DNA of 64,000 nucleotides from contig JBBSGP010000015.1 of the NCBI GenBank assembly GCA_038253885.1, positions 9,875 to 73,874 of the forward strand, in the 5' to 3' direction. The notes beneath the pieces are model-generated. The model was not told where the DNA came from. It saw nothing but the letters and a program-made list of their open reading frames with translations, and did no database searches. This DNA is from JALZAQ01 sp038253885 (GTDB lineage: Bacteria; Gemmatimonadota; Gemmatimonadetes; Gemmatimonadales; Gemmatimonadaceae). Below, piece by piece: positions 32,339 to 40,787 of the stretch. Both the position numbers and the translations under genes were made by a program. The stretch's first letter is position 1; each line of letters starts with the position of its first letter.

Positions 32339-34855
32339 ATGCCCCTCCATCCCGTCCCCGAGCTGCTTTCCCCCGCGGGGTCGCTCGACGCCGTGCGCGC
32401 CGCCGTGGCGAACGGTGCCGACGCGGTGTATCTGGGCGCCGAGCGCTTCAACGCGCGCGACAAGGGGGCCCAGCTCACGATGGCCGAGCTGGAGGAGGCC
32501 TGTCGCCTGGCGCACGGTCGCGGGCGACGGATCTACCTCACGCTCAACACGCTGGTCAAGCCAGCCGAGCTAGCGGACGCGCTGTTGCTCCTCGGCGATG
32601 CCATTGATCGCGGAGTCGATGCGGCCATCGTCCAGGATCTCGGATTGGTCCGACTGATCCACCAAGTCTTTCCGGGCTTCGAGGTGCACGGCTCGACCCA
32701 GATGAGCATCCACGACGTCGCAGGCGCTGCCGTGATGCGCGATCTGGGTGTCCAGCGAGTGGTACTGGCCCGCGAGAACTCGCTCGAGGACATCCGAGCC
32801 ATTCACGCGGCCGTGCCTGAGCTGGGGCTCGAGAGCTTTGTGCACGGTGCTCTCTGTATTTCCTATTCGGGACAGTGCTACATGTCGGGGCTGATCTCGG
32901 AGAGGAGCGCGAACAGGGGCTCATGCGCGCAGTCGTGCCGAAAGGATTACACCCTCGCTGACGCGCGCACCGGCGAGCAGCTTGACGCCGGCTTCCTCAT
33001 CTCGGCCAGAGATCTTGCTGCACACGACCAGCTCAACGACATCGCCGATGCCGGAGTGATCTGCCTCAAGATCGAGGGTCGCAAGAAGAAGCCGGAGTAT
33101 GTCGCGACCGTCACCCATACGTACCGCGATCTTCTGTCCGCGGTCGCCCGGGGTGAGCGCGCGCACGCCTCGCCCGATGCAGCGCGCGATCTGGTGCAGA
33201 TCTTCAGTCGGGGCTTCACCGCGGGTGCTCTGGGTGGGTGCGTCGGGCGGGACTACGTCACGCGGGACCATCCGGACAACCGCGGCTTGCTCGTTGGAAC
33301 GGTGATGAGCTGCGATCGCGCCGATCTGGTAATCGACGTGACCGAGCCGATCGCCGCCGGCGACGGATTGGGTTTCGAGCCGCCGCCCGGCGTGGCCGGA
33401 GAGAGCGTGGGATTCACCGTCGGCGACATCCGAACGATCGGCACGCAGTCCGGTACCGTGCGACAGATTCTGTCGACCCGGATCCCGGTGCCGGCCGGCT
33501 GGCATGTCCTCAGGAGCTCGCACGCGGCGCTCATGGATCGCGCCCGAGACAGCTTCTCCGCGCTATCGGTGGATTCGCCTCGGCGCCGCACCCGGTTGGA
33601 CACGCGGATCTTTGGAACGGCGGGCGCGCACCTCCGGGTTGTCTTCACGGCCGGCGACGACTCCGTCACCGAGCGGAGCGCATCGCAGCTCGCGACGGCA
33701 AAGAAGCGGCCGCTCGACGCAGGTCAGCTGCGAGAGCAACTCGGACGACTCGGCGACACGCCATTCGCGCTCGGCGCACTGGATGTGAGTGGCCTGAGTC
33801 CGGGGCTGTTCCTTCCCGTGAGCGAGCTCAATAGCATCCGCCGCCGCGCCACGGAGCAGCTGATGGAACGACGCGATTGGGCGATCCAGGCGCGTCGCGA
33901 CGAGCGCCGGGAACGCGTGGAAGCCTCTGTCTCGCAACGGTCGCCGGAGACGCGCCGCGCGGTGGCGGGCCGTTCAGATCGCTCCCCCTTCGGGCTGGCG
34001 GCCGAGGTCTTCCAGCTCGACGACGCTCGCGTCAGCGCCGCTTCCGGGGCAACCGATGTCGTTCTCGATCCGTTCCTGCGCCATCCGCTTCCGCCGGTGA
34101 CACGGGTCCGCGCGCTGGCCGCCGAGCTGGCGGCGCGAGGGGTCGGCTTTCGCCTGCGCACTCCCACCATCGTCCGACCCACCGAGCGCCGTGCCCTGCA
34201 GAAATGGCTCGACCTGGACGTGCCCATGCTGACAGGACACCTCGGGCTGATGGCCGAGCTGGCGGCTGCCGGGCGGGACGTCGTGGCCGACTACGCCGTC
34301 AACTGCTTCAACCAGCACACCGCGGCGGAGCTTTTTCGGCTCGGTGCGGAGCGAATCACCCTCTCGGTGGAATTGACGGCTGAGGAGATGGTGCAGGTCA
34401 GCGCTCCTTGGCGCGGCTCGGGCTTCGAGGTGCTGCTGTACGGGCGTCCCGAAGGGATGACCATCGAGCACTGCGTTCTGTCGGCGGCCTTCGACCGCCA
34501 GCCAAAGAGCTGTCGCGACCTGTGCGTTCAGAAATATCCGGTGGTCGAGATCACGGATCCGGCGGGTTACTCGTTCGCGGTCGCTACCGACTCCGCGTGC
34601 CGCAACCGGCTTCTGCACTCCCGGCCGATCGAGGGATCGGAATACCTGCCGCGTCTCTGGGGCGCCGGCCTCCGCTCGTATCGGCTGTTGTTCAACGTGC
34701 CCGGCGATCCGCTCGCCGAGATCGTCTCCCACTATCGACGGGCCGTGAACGCGCTCGCCAGAGAGCAGGATGAGCCGTGGCCGGTCACCGTTGGCGGCAT
34801 TCGTGAGCTCATGGAGTCCGGCTTCACCCGCGGCCACTTCGCGCGTGCGGTGTAG
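32339..34855 (+). CDS. Peptidase U32 family protein, RlhA-like (rRNA hydroxylation)
   Basis: The 838-residue protein begins PELLSPAGSLDAVRAAVANG with ADAVYLG, the U32 N-terminus. The family cysteine cluster is C-ISYSGQC-YMSGLISERSANRGSC-AQSC. A central DUF3656-like region follows, with a second barrel-like half (about 560-838) holding CRDLCVQKYPVVEITD, which contributes more Cys. E. coli RlhA of this architecture makes 5-hydroxycytidine at C2501 of 23S rRNA; TrhP acts on tRNA. The protein is larger than RlhA (653 aa). The named protease activity is probably not its main function. ATG 32339 was chosen at the onset of conservation. Confidence 0.8.
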   Translation: MPLHPVPELLSPAGSLDAVRAAVANGADAVYLGAERFNARDKGAQLTMAELEEACRLAHGRGRRIYLTLNTLVKPAELADALLLLGDAIDRGVDAAIVQDLGLVRLIHQVFPGFEVHGSTQMSIHDVAGAAVMRDLGVQRVVLARENSLEDIRAIHAAVPELGLESFVHGALCISYSGQCYMSGLISERSANRGSCAQSCRKDYTLADARTGEQLDAGFLISARDLAAHDQLNDIADAGVICLKIEGRKKKPEYVATVTHTYRDLLSAVARGERAHASPDAARDLVQIFSRGFTAGALGGCVGRDYVTRDHPDNRGLLVGTVMSCDRADLVIDVTEPIAAGDGLGFEPPPGVAGESVGFTVGDIRTIGTQSGTVRQILSTRIPVPAGWHVLRSSHAALMDRARDSFSALSVDSPRRRTRLDTRIFGTAGAHLRVVFTAGDDSVTERSASQLATAKKRPLDAGQLREQLGRLGDTPFALGALDVSGLSPGLFLPVSELNSIRRRATEQLMERRDWAIQARRDERRERVEASVSQRSPETRRAVAGRSDRSPFGLAAEVFQLDDARVSAASGATDVVLDPFLRHPLPPVTRVRALAAELAARGVGFRLRTPTIVRPTERRALQKWLDLDVPMLTGHLGLMAELAAAGRDVVADYAVNCFNQHTAAELFRLGAERITLSVELTAEEMVQVSAPWRGSGFEVLLYGRPEGMTIEHCVLSAAFDRQPKSCRDLCVQKYPVVEITDPAGYSFAVATDSACRNRLLHSRPIEGSEYLPRLWGAGLRSYRLLFNVPGDPLAEIVSHYRRAVNALAREQDEPWPVTVGGIRELMESGFTRGHFARAV

Positions 34856-34915
34856 AGGGTACGCGCGGGCTGGCGCGATGGCGCAACTCTCACGCCCCTT
34901 CCGCACCCTGTCGGG

Positions 34916-37000
34916 ATGACGCCGTCCTCTGCTGCCTCTTCGATCGACGAGGCCCGTCGGGTGCTCCGCACTCGATTCGGCTACGCGACCTTTCGCGCCG
35001 GCCAGGAGCAGGCGGTTTCGTCCGTGCTCGACGGCCGCGATACGCTGGTCATCCTGCCCACGGGCGGCGGAAAGTCGCTCTGCTTTCAGGTCCCGGCCCT
35101 GATGCTTCCGAAGCTGACGGTGGTGATCTCGCCGCTCATCTCGCTCATGAAGGACCAGGTCGACGCGCTGGCCGCGCGGGGGCTTCCCGCTGCGTTCGTG
35201 AACTCGACGCTCACGACCAGCGAAGTCTCCGACCGTCTGGCCCGGGCGGAGCGCGGCGAGCTCAAGTTGCTCTACGTCGCACCGGAGAGGTTCGACGTGG
35301 GCCGAGTTGCCGAGCGACTCGGCGCCTCGGGAGTCTCCCTGCTCGCCGTGGACGAAGCGCATTGCGTGAGCGAGTGGGGTCACGATTTCCGGCCGAGCTA
35401 CCTGAGGCTGCGTGCGGTGCGCGAGCGCCTGGGCATGCCACCGACGATCGCGCTGACGGCCACCGCCACCCCCGAGGTGCGCCGGGATATCGCGCGGCAT
35501 CTGGATCTGCGCTCGCACGAGACCGTCATCACGGGATTCGATCGGCGCAATCTGCATTACCATGTGATCGGTACCCGCACCGACCGGGACAAGGACGATG
35601 CGCTGGCGGAGCTCCTCACGGCACGGACGGGGCAGGCGATCGTGTACGCGTCGACGAGGCGGGCGGTCGAGCGCATAACGGGAACGCTGGAGAGCGCACG
35701 CATTCCGGTCGTCGCGTACCACGCGGGCCTCGACGATAGCCGCCGTCATGACGTGCAGAACGCCTTCATGCGCGAGGAAGTACGCGCGATCGTCGCCACG
35801 AATGCTTTCGGGATGGGAATCGACAAACCGAACATTCGACTCGTCGTCCATCACGCCATGCCAGGGTCGCTGGAGGCCTATTACCAGGAGGCGGGACGAG
35901 CCGGGAGGGACGGCGAGCACTCTGATTGCGTGCTCCTGCATGCGTTCCCGGATCGATTCACCCACGAGTTCTTCATCAAGAGCGCGAACCCCGACAGGAA
36001 GCGGGTGGAAGAGGTTTACGCCGCGCTGGGCCGCGTTGCCGATCGGACCGGCCTCATCTCGATGACCGCCGGCGATCTCGCGGCGCACATGCGAAGTGAC
36101 ATCAACGACCGCGAGGTGGAGTCGGCGATGCGCGTACTGGGTCAGGGTGGCGCGCTGCTGACGGAGCCATCGTCGCAGCCGCGTCTGTTCGTCCGACTGC
36201 TCGCCACGCCGGGACGGATCAAGCGGGAGCTGGTTGGCGACACGAGCGTGGAGCGCGATTTGTTGCGCGCGCTCTGGCGCGTTGCGGGAAGTCGCATCTA
36301 CGACGGCGCCGCCATCGATGCCGACGGATTGCCGCCGGGCTTCGGCGGGGCATCGGGCGCGATTCCGGTACTGGAGCGACTGCAGGCCCAACAGTTCCTC
36401 TCGTGGGAGCGGATCGGCGGGGGAGTACGACTTGTCGCCCCTCAGCGAGCGGGCCCTACCCGATCGGCGCTGGACGGCTTTCGCATCGACTGGGACGCAC
36501 TCGCACGCCGCGAGCGCGCGGACACGGCGAAGCTGGAGGCCATGCAGCGCTATGCGTACGCCTCTGGCTGCCGCCGCGGATTCCTGCTGCGGTACTTCGG
36601 TGACCCGGCCGCCCAGCCACACTGCGACGGCTGTGACAATTGTCTCGGAACCCACCAGCAGGTCGAGAGCGGTCGCAGCCGCGGGCCGCGAACCCGAGCG
36701 ACGCGGAATCCGGCTCGCGCGCGCCAGAAGGATCAGTCGCCTGACGGACCGGAGCTTTCTCCGGCGGACGAGACGCTGGTCGGAGAGCTCAAGACCCTCC
36801 GCAGCCGGATCGCACGGGAGGACCGAGTCCCTGCGTACGTCGTGTTCCCCGACCGGACATTGCTCGAGATGGCAGCGCGCCGGCCGGCAACGGCGGCAGC
36901 GCTCCGGGCCGTGCGCGGCGTGGGGCCTGCCAAGCTGGATCGCTACGGGAAGTTGTTTCTCGACGTGATCCGCGCGGGCCGCGACCCAGAACCCGCCTGA
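34916..37000 (+). CDS. recQ: ATP-dependent DNA helicase RecQ
   Basis: The 694-residue superfamily 2 helicase acts in recombination and fork repair. Motif 0 is FGYATFRAGQEQAV, motif I is LPTGGGKSLCFQ, motif II is VDEAHC, motif III is ALTATATPEVRRDI, and motif VI is QEAGRAGRDG. The RQC zinc site follows (SGCRRGFLLRYFGD, then HCDGCDNCLG). A C-terminal HRDC domain (about 610-690, with VFPDRTLLEMAARRP) completes the full-length architecture. A basic linker rich in Arg lies between RQC and HRDC. Confidence 0.95.
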   Translation: MTPSSAASSIDEARRVLRTRFGYATFRAGQEQAVSSVLDGRDTLVILPTGGGKSLCFQVPALMLPKLTVVISPLISLMKDQVDALAARGLPAAFVNSTLTTSEVSDRLARAERGELKLLYVAPERFDVGRVAERLGASGVSLLAVDEAHCVSEWGHDFRPSYLRLRAVRERLGMPPTIALTATATPEVRRDIARHLDLRSHETVITGFDRRNLHYHVIGTRTDRDKDDALAELLTARTGQAIVYASTRRAVERITGTLESARIPVVAYHAGLDDSRRHDVQNAFMREEVRAIVATNAFGMGIDKPNIRLVVHHAMPGSLEAYYQEAGRAGRDGEHSDCVLLHAFPDRFTHEFFIKSANPDRKRVEEVYAALGRVADRTGLISMTAGDLAAHMRSDINDREVESAMRVLGQGGALLTEPSSQPRLFVRLLATPGRIKRELVGDTSVERDLLRALWRVAGSRIYDGAAIDADGLPPGFGGASGAIPVLERLQAQQFLSWERIGGGVRLVAPQRAGPTRSALDGFRIDWDALARRERADTAKLEAMQRYAYASGCRRGFLLRYFGDPAAQPHCDGCDNCLGTHQQVESGRSRGPRTRATRNPARARQKDQSPDGPELSPADETLVGELKTLRSRIAREDRVPAYVVFPDRTLLEMAARRPATAAALRAVRGVGPAKLDRYGKLFLDVIRAGRDPEPA

Positions 37001-37005
37001 CCGAT

Positions 37006-38223
37006 ATGGATGACTCCCTTTATTTCAGCGAGCAGCATCTGGCCGTTCGCGACATGGTGCGTGACTTCGCCCAAACCGAGGTGGCGCCGGTGGCGGGGCG
37101 CCTGGATGCGGCCGGCGAGTTCCCGTGGGAAACGGTGAAACGCTTGGGCGAGTTGGGCCTCCTCGGCGTGCCATGGCCCGAGTCTCTGGGCGGCGCGGGG
37201 CTCGATTACCTCAGCTACATCATCGCCATTCACGAGATGGCGAAGGTGGATGCCTCGCACGCCATCACGATCTCGGCCCACACCACTCTCGGCACGTCGC
37301 CGATCATGAACTTCGGAACCGACGCGCAGCGACAGCGCTTTGTTCCTCTCCTTGCCAGCGGTCGGGTGCTCGGAGGATTCGGTTTGACGGAGCCAGGGGC
37401 CGGCAGCGACGCCGCGGGAACGGCGACGACGGCCGTGCGCAAGAACGGCGGCTATGTCCTCAACGGCTCGAAGATCTTCATCACCCACGCGGGCGTCGGC
37501 GAGATTTTCGTCGTCACGGCCGTCACGGCTCCGGGACAGGGCACCAAGGGAATCAGCTCGTTCATCCTCACCAAGGAGACCACCGATCTCGATCGAGTGC
37601 GCGACCTGGGCGTCGGCCACGACAGCTCGCTCGCGGTGATGCCGGGGTTTCGGGCCGGGAAGAAGGAGGACAAGCTCGGTTGGCGCGCGTCCGATACGCG
37701 AACCCTCCATTTCGATGACGTCGAGGTTCCGGCCGAGAATCTGTTGGGGGGCGAGGGGAAGGGCTTCGTGAATTTCATGAAGACCCTGGACTCGGGACGG
37801 ATCGGGATCGCGGCATTGTCCCTCGGTATCGCGGACGGGGCCTTCGAGGAAGCGCTGCGCTACGCGTCCCAGCGCAGGCAGTTCGGTCAGGCGATCGCGT
37901 CGTTCCAGGGAATACAGTTCCAGCTTTCGGATATGGCGACCGAGATCGAAGCGGGCAAGCAGCTCGTCTTCCATGCGGCGTGGCTGGCACAGCACGGCAA
38001 GGCCTACCGCAAGGAAGCCGCGATGGCCAAGCTGTACTGTTCCGAGTTGTGCATGCGGGTCACCATCAAGGCGGTCCAGATCCATGGAGGTTACGGCTAC
38101 ACCAAGGACTACCCCGTCGAACGCATGATGCGCGACGCGAAGATCTGCGAGATCGGTGAAGGCACGTCCGAGATCCAGCGCATCGTGATCGCGAGGCATC
38201 TGTTGCGGCAGCTGGACGACTGA
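37006..38223 (+). CDS. Acyl-CoA dehydrogenase (short-chain type)
   Basis: The 405-residue FAD enzyme shows EQHLAVRDMVRDFAQTEVAP, FGLTEPGAGSDAAG (FAD/substrate loop), GSKIFITHA, DSGRIGIAALSLGIA, RRQFGQAIASFQGIQFQLSDMA and QIHGGYGYTKDYPVER. The catalytic base is the Glu in IGEGTSEIQR, positioned as in short-chain and butyryl-CoA dehydrogenases. A segment near 200-220 (GHDSSLAVMPGFRAGKKEDKL) is slightly extended. It follows recQ by five bases but has no obvious functional link to it. It could serve the butyryl-CoA produced by the mutase operon. Confidence 0.9.
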   Translation: MDDSLYFSEQHLAVRDMVRDFAQTEVAPVAGRLDAAGEFPWETVKRLGELGLLGVPWPESLGGAGLDYLSYIIAIHEMAKVDASHAITISAHTTLGTSPIMNFGTDAQRQRFVPLLASGRVLGGFGLTEPGAGSDAAGTATTAVRKNGGYVLNGSKIFITHAGVGEIFVVTAVTAPGQGTKGISSFILTKETTDLDRVRDLGVGHDSSLAVMPGFRAGKKEDKLGWRASDTRTLHFDDVEVPAENLLGGEGKGFVNFMKTLDSGRIGIAALSLGIADGAFEEALRYASQRRQFGQAIASFQGIQFQLSDMATEIEAGKQLVFHAAWLAQHGKAYRKEAAMAKLYCSELCMRVTIKAVQIHGGYGYTKDYPVERMMRDAKICEIGEGTSEIQRIVIARHLLRQLDD

Positions 38224-38707
38224 CGTCTCATACGGTACTCCCGTGCGGTTGCCCTCACGGGATGTAGCAGCCTATACTGAGGAAGCGCTGTCCGCCGCCG
38301 GCCATCGGGTCGGGCGCGGAGGGGGGCGGCGCACAAACGTGTCTTTTCCGCGGATGCCAAGACGGGCGACTCGCGCCTGGCATCCGCGCACATTGCTGGG
38401 GACCGGGCGTTGGCATTGCTCGGCATCCCACGCTTTCCGGTGCAGATGTCAGCAATCGACCGAACGATGTCCCGCTCAACTCCCGCGCGCCTCGCCCTGG
38501 CCATCCTGTTCGTCGGGTGTCTGTGGGTGAAGAGCGTCGTCGGGTCGGGCATATCGTTCACGGTCCGGGGGACGGCTGTCGCCGCCCACCCGGGAGCCAT
38601 CCGCTCCAGCGTGCTGCCACCGCATATGGTGAGCGCCAGAACCCACGACGTACGCCATCCACTGGGGAGTGCCGAGTCGCCACTCGCCGGCAGGGGCGCG
38701 GACATCC
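38224..38707 (+). other. 484-bp gene-free region: probable long leader of the RNase G mRNA
   Basis: No credible gene lies here. It contains a 7-bp hairpin (TCCCGTG 38239-38245 / CACGGGA 38256-38262), a promoter (38249-38278), and an 11-bp perfect inverted repeat (CGCGGATGCCA 38349-38359 / TGGCATCCGCG 38378-38388) with an inner GGCG/CGCC helix. Transcription from the promoter would give a leader of about 420 nt before rng. No poly-T tract follows either hairpin. Confidence 0.5.
38249..38278 (+). promoter_or_regulatory. Promoter upstream of the RNase G leader
   Basis: TTGCCC (38249-38254), an 18-bp spacer and TATACT (38273-38278) give a strong -10 and a fair -35. Its transcript would cross the large hairpin at 38349-38388 before reaching rng at 38708. 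Confidence 0.45.
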
Positions 38708-40261
38708 ATGAAGCGAGAGATACTGATAAACGCGAGCCAGAGGGAAACCCGTGTCGCCATCCTGGAGGATGATCAGCTCGTCGAGATGATGGTGGACCGT
38801 CCGGACACGCGCCGGATGGTCGGTGATATCTACCTCGGTCGAGTGGAAGGGGTGCTCCCCGGCATCCAAGCGGCGTTCGTGGACATCGGAACGGAGAAGA
38901 GCGCCTTTCTGCACGCCTCGGATCTCGTCTATCCAGAGGATGGCGAGGGAGATGAGGAGGGGGTGGAGGAAGGCGAGGAGGAGGAGGAGGACGAGCAGCG
39001 CGGGCGTCGTGCCAAGGCGCCTCCCATCCAGGACGCGCTCAAGCGCGGGCAGGACGTGCTCGTCCAGGTGTCCAAGGAGCCGATCTCCACCAAGGGACCG
39101 CGCGTCACGGCCCAGATCTCGATGGCGGGCCGCTTTCTCGTCTTCATGCCGTTCGCCTCGCGCGTGGGAGTGAGCCGGAAGATCGGCGACCGGGAGGAGC
39201 GGCGTCGCCTCCGCGATCAGGTGCAGAGCGTGCTGCCCAAGGATGCCGGCGGCGTGATCGTTCGCACTGTTGGCGAGGATGTGACTCAGGAGACGTTCGA
39301 GCGCGAGCTGCGCACGCTGATGGCTCAGTGGAAGCGGATCAAGCGAAAAACGCACTTCATGCGGGCGCCGGCATTGGTGCACCGGGAGACCGGACTCACC
39401 CGCGGCATCATCCGCGACCTGTTCAGCACCAAAGTGGACAAGCTCACCGTGGACTCGAGACAGGTTCACGCCGAGATCGCGGAGTACCTCAAGGGCATCG
39501 CGCCCGAGCTATTGGAGCGCGTTGAGCTCTATGAAGAGGCCGTGCCCCTGTTCGACAAGACGAACATCGAGCGTGAGATTCGCGACCTGTTCAAGCGGCG
39601 CTGCGAGCTCCCCTCCGGCGGCTCCCTGATCATCGAGCAGACCGAGGCTCTGGTCTCGATCGACGTGAACTCGGGCCGCTACACCGGCAAGAAGGATCCG
39701 GAGAAGACAATCTTCAAGACGAACACGGAGGCGGCGCGGGAGGTCGCGCGCCAGATCCGGCTGCGCGACATCGGCGGGATCATCGTCTGCGATTTCATCG
39801 ACATGGAGACGAAGGCGAATCGTGACAAGGTTCTCCAGGAGTTGCGGACGCACCTCGGCCGGGATCGGGCGCGTACAAAGGCGTTCGCAATCAGCGAGCT
39901 CGGGTTGATCGAGATGACGCGCCAGCGCGTGCGACCGAGCCATCTCCACAGCATGACGGATGCATGTCCGACCTGCAGTGGCACCGGTCGCGTGTTCACT
40001 CCGGAGGCGATGGCGCGGCGAGTGGAACGCTCCGTCAAGCGCATCGCCGTGGAGGGAAAGAAGGATAACCTCGTGGTGCGACTGCATCCCGACGTGGCGC
40101 TGTATCTGCTCCAGGAGGAGAAGGATTTCGTGCGCAAGCTCGAGAAGGGGGCTGGGTTCACGCTCGAGCTGCGCGATGATCCGCTCCTCAAACCCGACGA
40201 GTTCAAGCTCGTGGTCAAGGGCGCGGAGCGGGACGTCACCGGTCAGTACGCGGTCGCCTGA
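38708..40261 (+). CDS. rng: Ribonuclease G (RNase E/G family)
   Basis: The 517-residue RNase E/G catalytic protein processes 5S and 16S rRNA and decays mRNA. The N-terminal S1 domain (GDIYLGRVEGVLPGIQAAFVDIG) is interrupted by an acidic insertion at about residues 77-100 (runs of Glu, then basic residues). Later come 5'-sensor and RNase H-like segments, and the catalytic IDVNSGRYTG and IGGIIVCDFIDM carrying the two metal-binding Asp. The Zn-link CPTCSGTG mediates dimerisation. It ends after the small domain without the RNase E scaffold tail, hence RNase G. Its leader is unusually long. Confidence 0.92.
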   Translation: MKREILINASQRETRVAILEDDQLVEMMVDRPDTRRMVGDIYLGRVEGVLPGIQAAFVDIGTEKSAFLHASDLVYPEDGEGDEEGVEEGEEEEEDEQRGRRAKAPPIQDALKRGQDVLVQVSKEPISTKGPRVTAQISMAGRFLVFMPFASRVGVSRKIGDREERRRLRDQVQSVLPKDAGGVIVRTVGEDVTQETFERELRTLMAQWKRIKRKTHFMRAPALVHRETGLTRGIIRDLFSTKVDKLTVDSRQVHAEIAEYLKGIAPELLERVELYEEAVPLFDKTNIEREIRDLFKRRCELPSGGSLIIEQTEALVSIDVNSGRYTGKKDPEKTIFKTNTEAAREVARQIRLRDIGGIIVCDFIDMETKANRDKVLQELRTHLGRDRARTKAFAISELGLIEMTRQRVRPSHLHSMTDACPTCSGTGRVFTPEAMARRVERSVKRIAVEGKKDNLVVRLHPDVALYLLQEEKDFVRKLEKGAGFTLELRDDPLLKPDEFKLVVKGAERDVTGQYAVA

Positions 40262-40716
40262 TGCGCGCCCGGTGGGCGGTCGGCCTGGTGACGCTGGTCA
40301 CGGCGTCCTCCTGCGCGAGCGGCGCTCCGGCTACGGGAAAGGCGGCAGATGGGGGCATCGCGGGCAATGCGGTGGTCGCATCGCCCGTCGATTCCTGCAG
40401 TCGGGCACGAGCCAATCTCAAGCGCTCCGCCGATTCATTGCTGGCCATCCCGCTGGCTACCTGGGCGAAGCAGCCGGGCAATGACTCGCTGATCGCCCAG
40501 GCCAGCGCGAACGGAAAGGTGCTGATCTGGTTCGTCGTCGACACGACCGGCGTGCCGGACGTGAGCACGCTGAGGATACCGGGATCGCGCGACGCGGCCC
40601 TGCTGTCGCTGACGCGAGAGACGCTTGGCCAGATGCACTTCACAGCGGCGCAGGCGATGCCCGGATGTCCCGTGCGCATGCTCGTTTTCCAGCAGATTCA
40701 CAGCGGCGCGCCCTGA
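40261..40716 (+). CDS. Lipoprotein with TonB-C-like domain
   Basis: The 151-residue protein starts one base into the rng stop. The N-terminus LVTLVTASSC fits a lipobox, giving a mature lipoprotein cysteine near residue 19. After a low-complexity linker, the ANGKVLIWFVVDTTGVPDVSTLRI strands and the final RMLVFQQI resemble the C-terminal domain of TonB/TonB-like energy transducers. Its role is unknown; envelope location is likely. Confidence 0.6.
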   Translation: MRARWAVGLVTLVTASSCASGAPATGKAADGGIAGNAVVASPVDSCSRARANLKRSADSLLAIPLATWAKQPGNDSLIAQASANGKVLIWFVVDTTGVPDVSTLRIPGSRDAALLSLTRETLGQMHFTAAQAMPGCPVRMLVFQQIHSGAP

Positions 40717-40773
40717 CCGATCCAGCAGAGTGCGGGGCGCTGGCGCCGCTGTCACCCTCCGACCTTTTTCACG

Positions 40774-40787
40774 ATCATTCGAATGAT
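40774..40787. repeat. 14-bp perfect palindrome over the M1 peptidase start codon
   Basis: ATCATTCGAATGAT is its own reverse complement and includes the ATG (40783-40785). It could be a protein-binding operator or a start-occluding hairpin. No Shine-Dalgarno sequence precedes the ATG. Confidence 0.5.

Noticed and set aside
33974..36655. Very long open frame (893 codons) on the minus strand
   Set aside because: It is antisense to the U32 and recQ genes, is His/Arg/Glu-rich and has no domain. High GC keeps such antisense frames open.
38256..38272. CACGGGATGTAGC resembles the 3' part of 4.5S (SRP) RNA
   Set aside because: The diagnostic apical loop (GGTC-CGGAAGGAAGCA-type) is absent upstream and the surrounding bases do not fold as SRP RNA.
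38467..38772. Open frame with a hydrophobic N-terminus in the RNase G leader
   Set aside because: It runs 65 bp into rng in another frame, has a composition without domain character after the first helix, and no Shine-Dalgarno; it is better explained as leader sequence.
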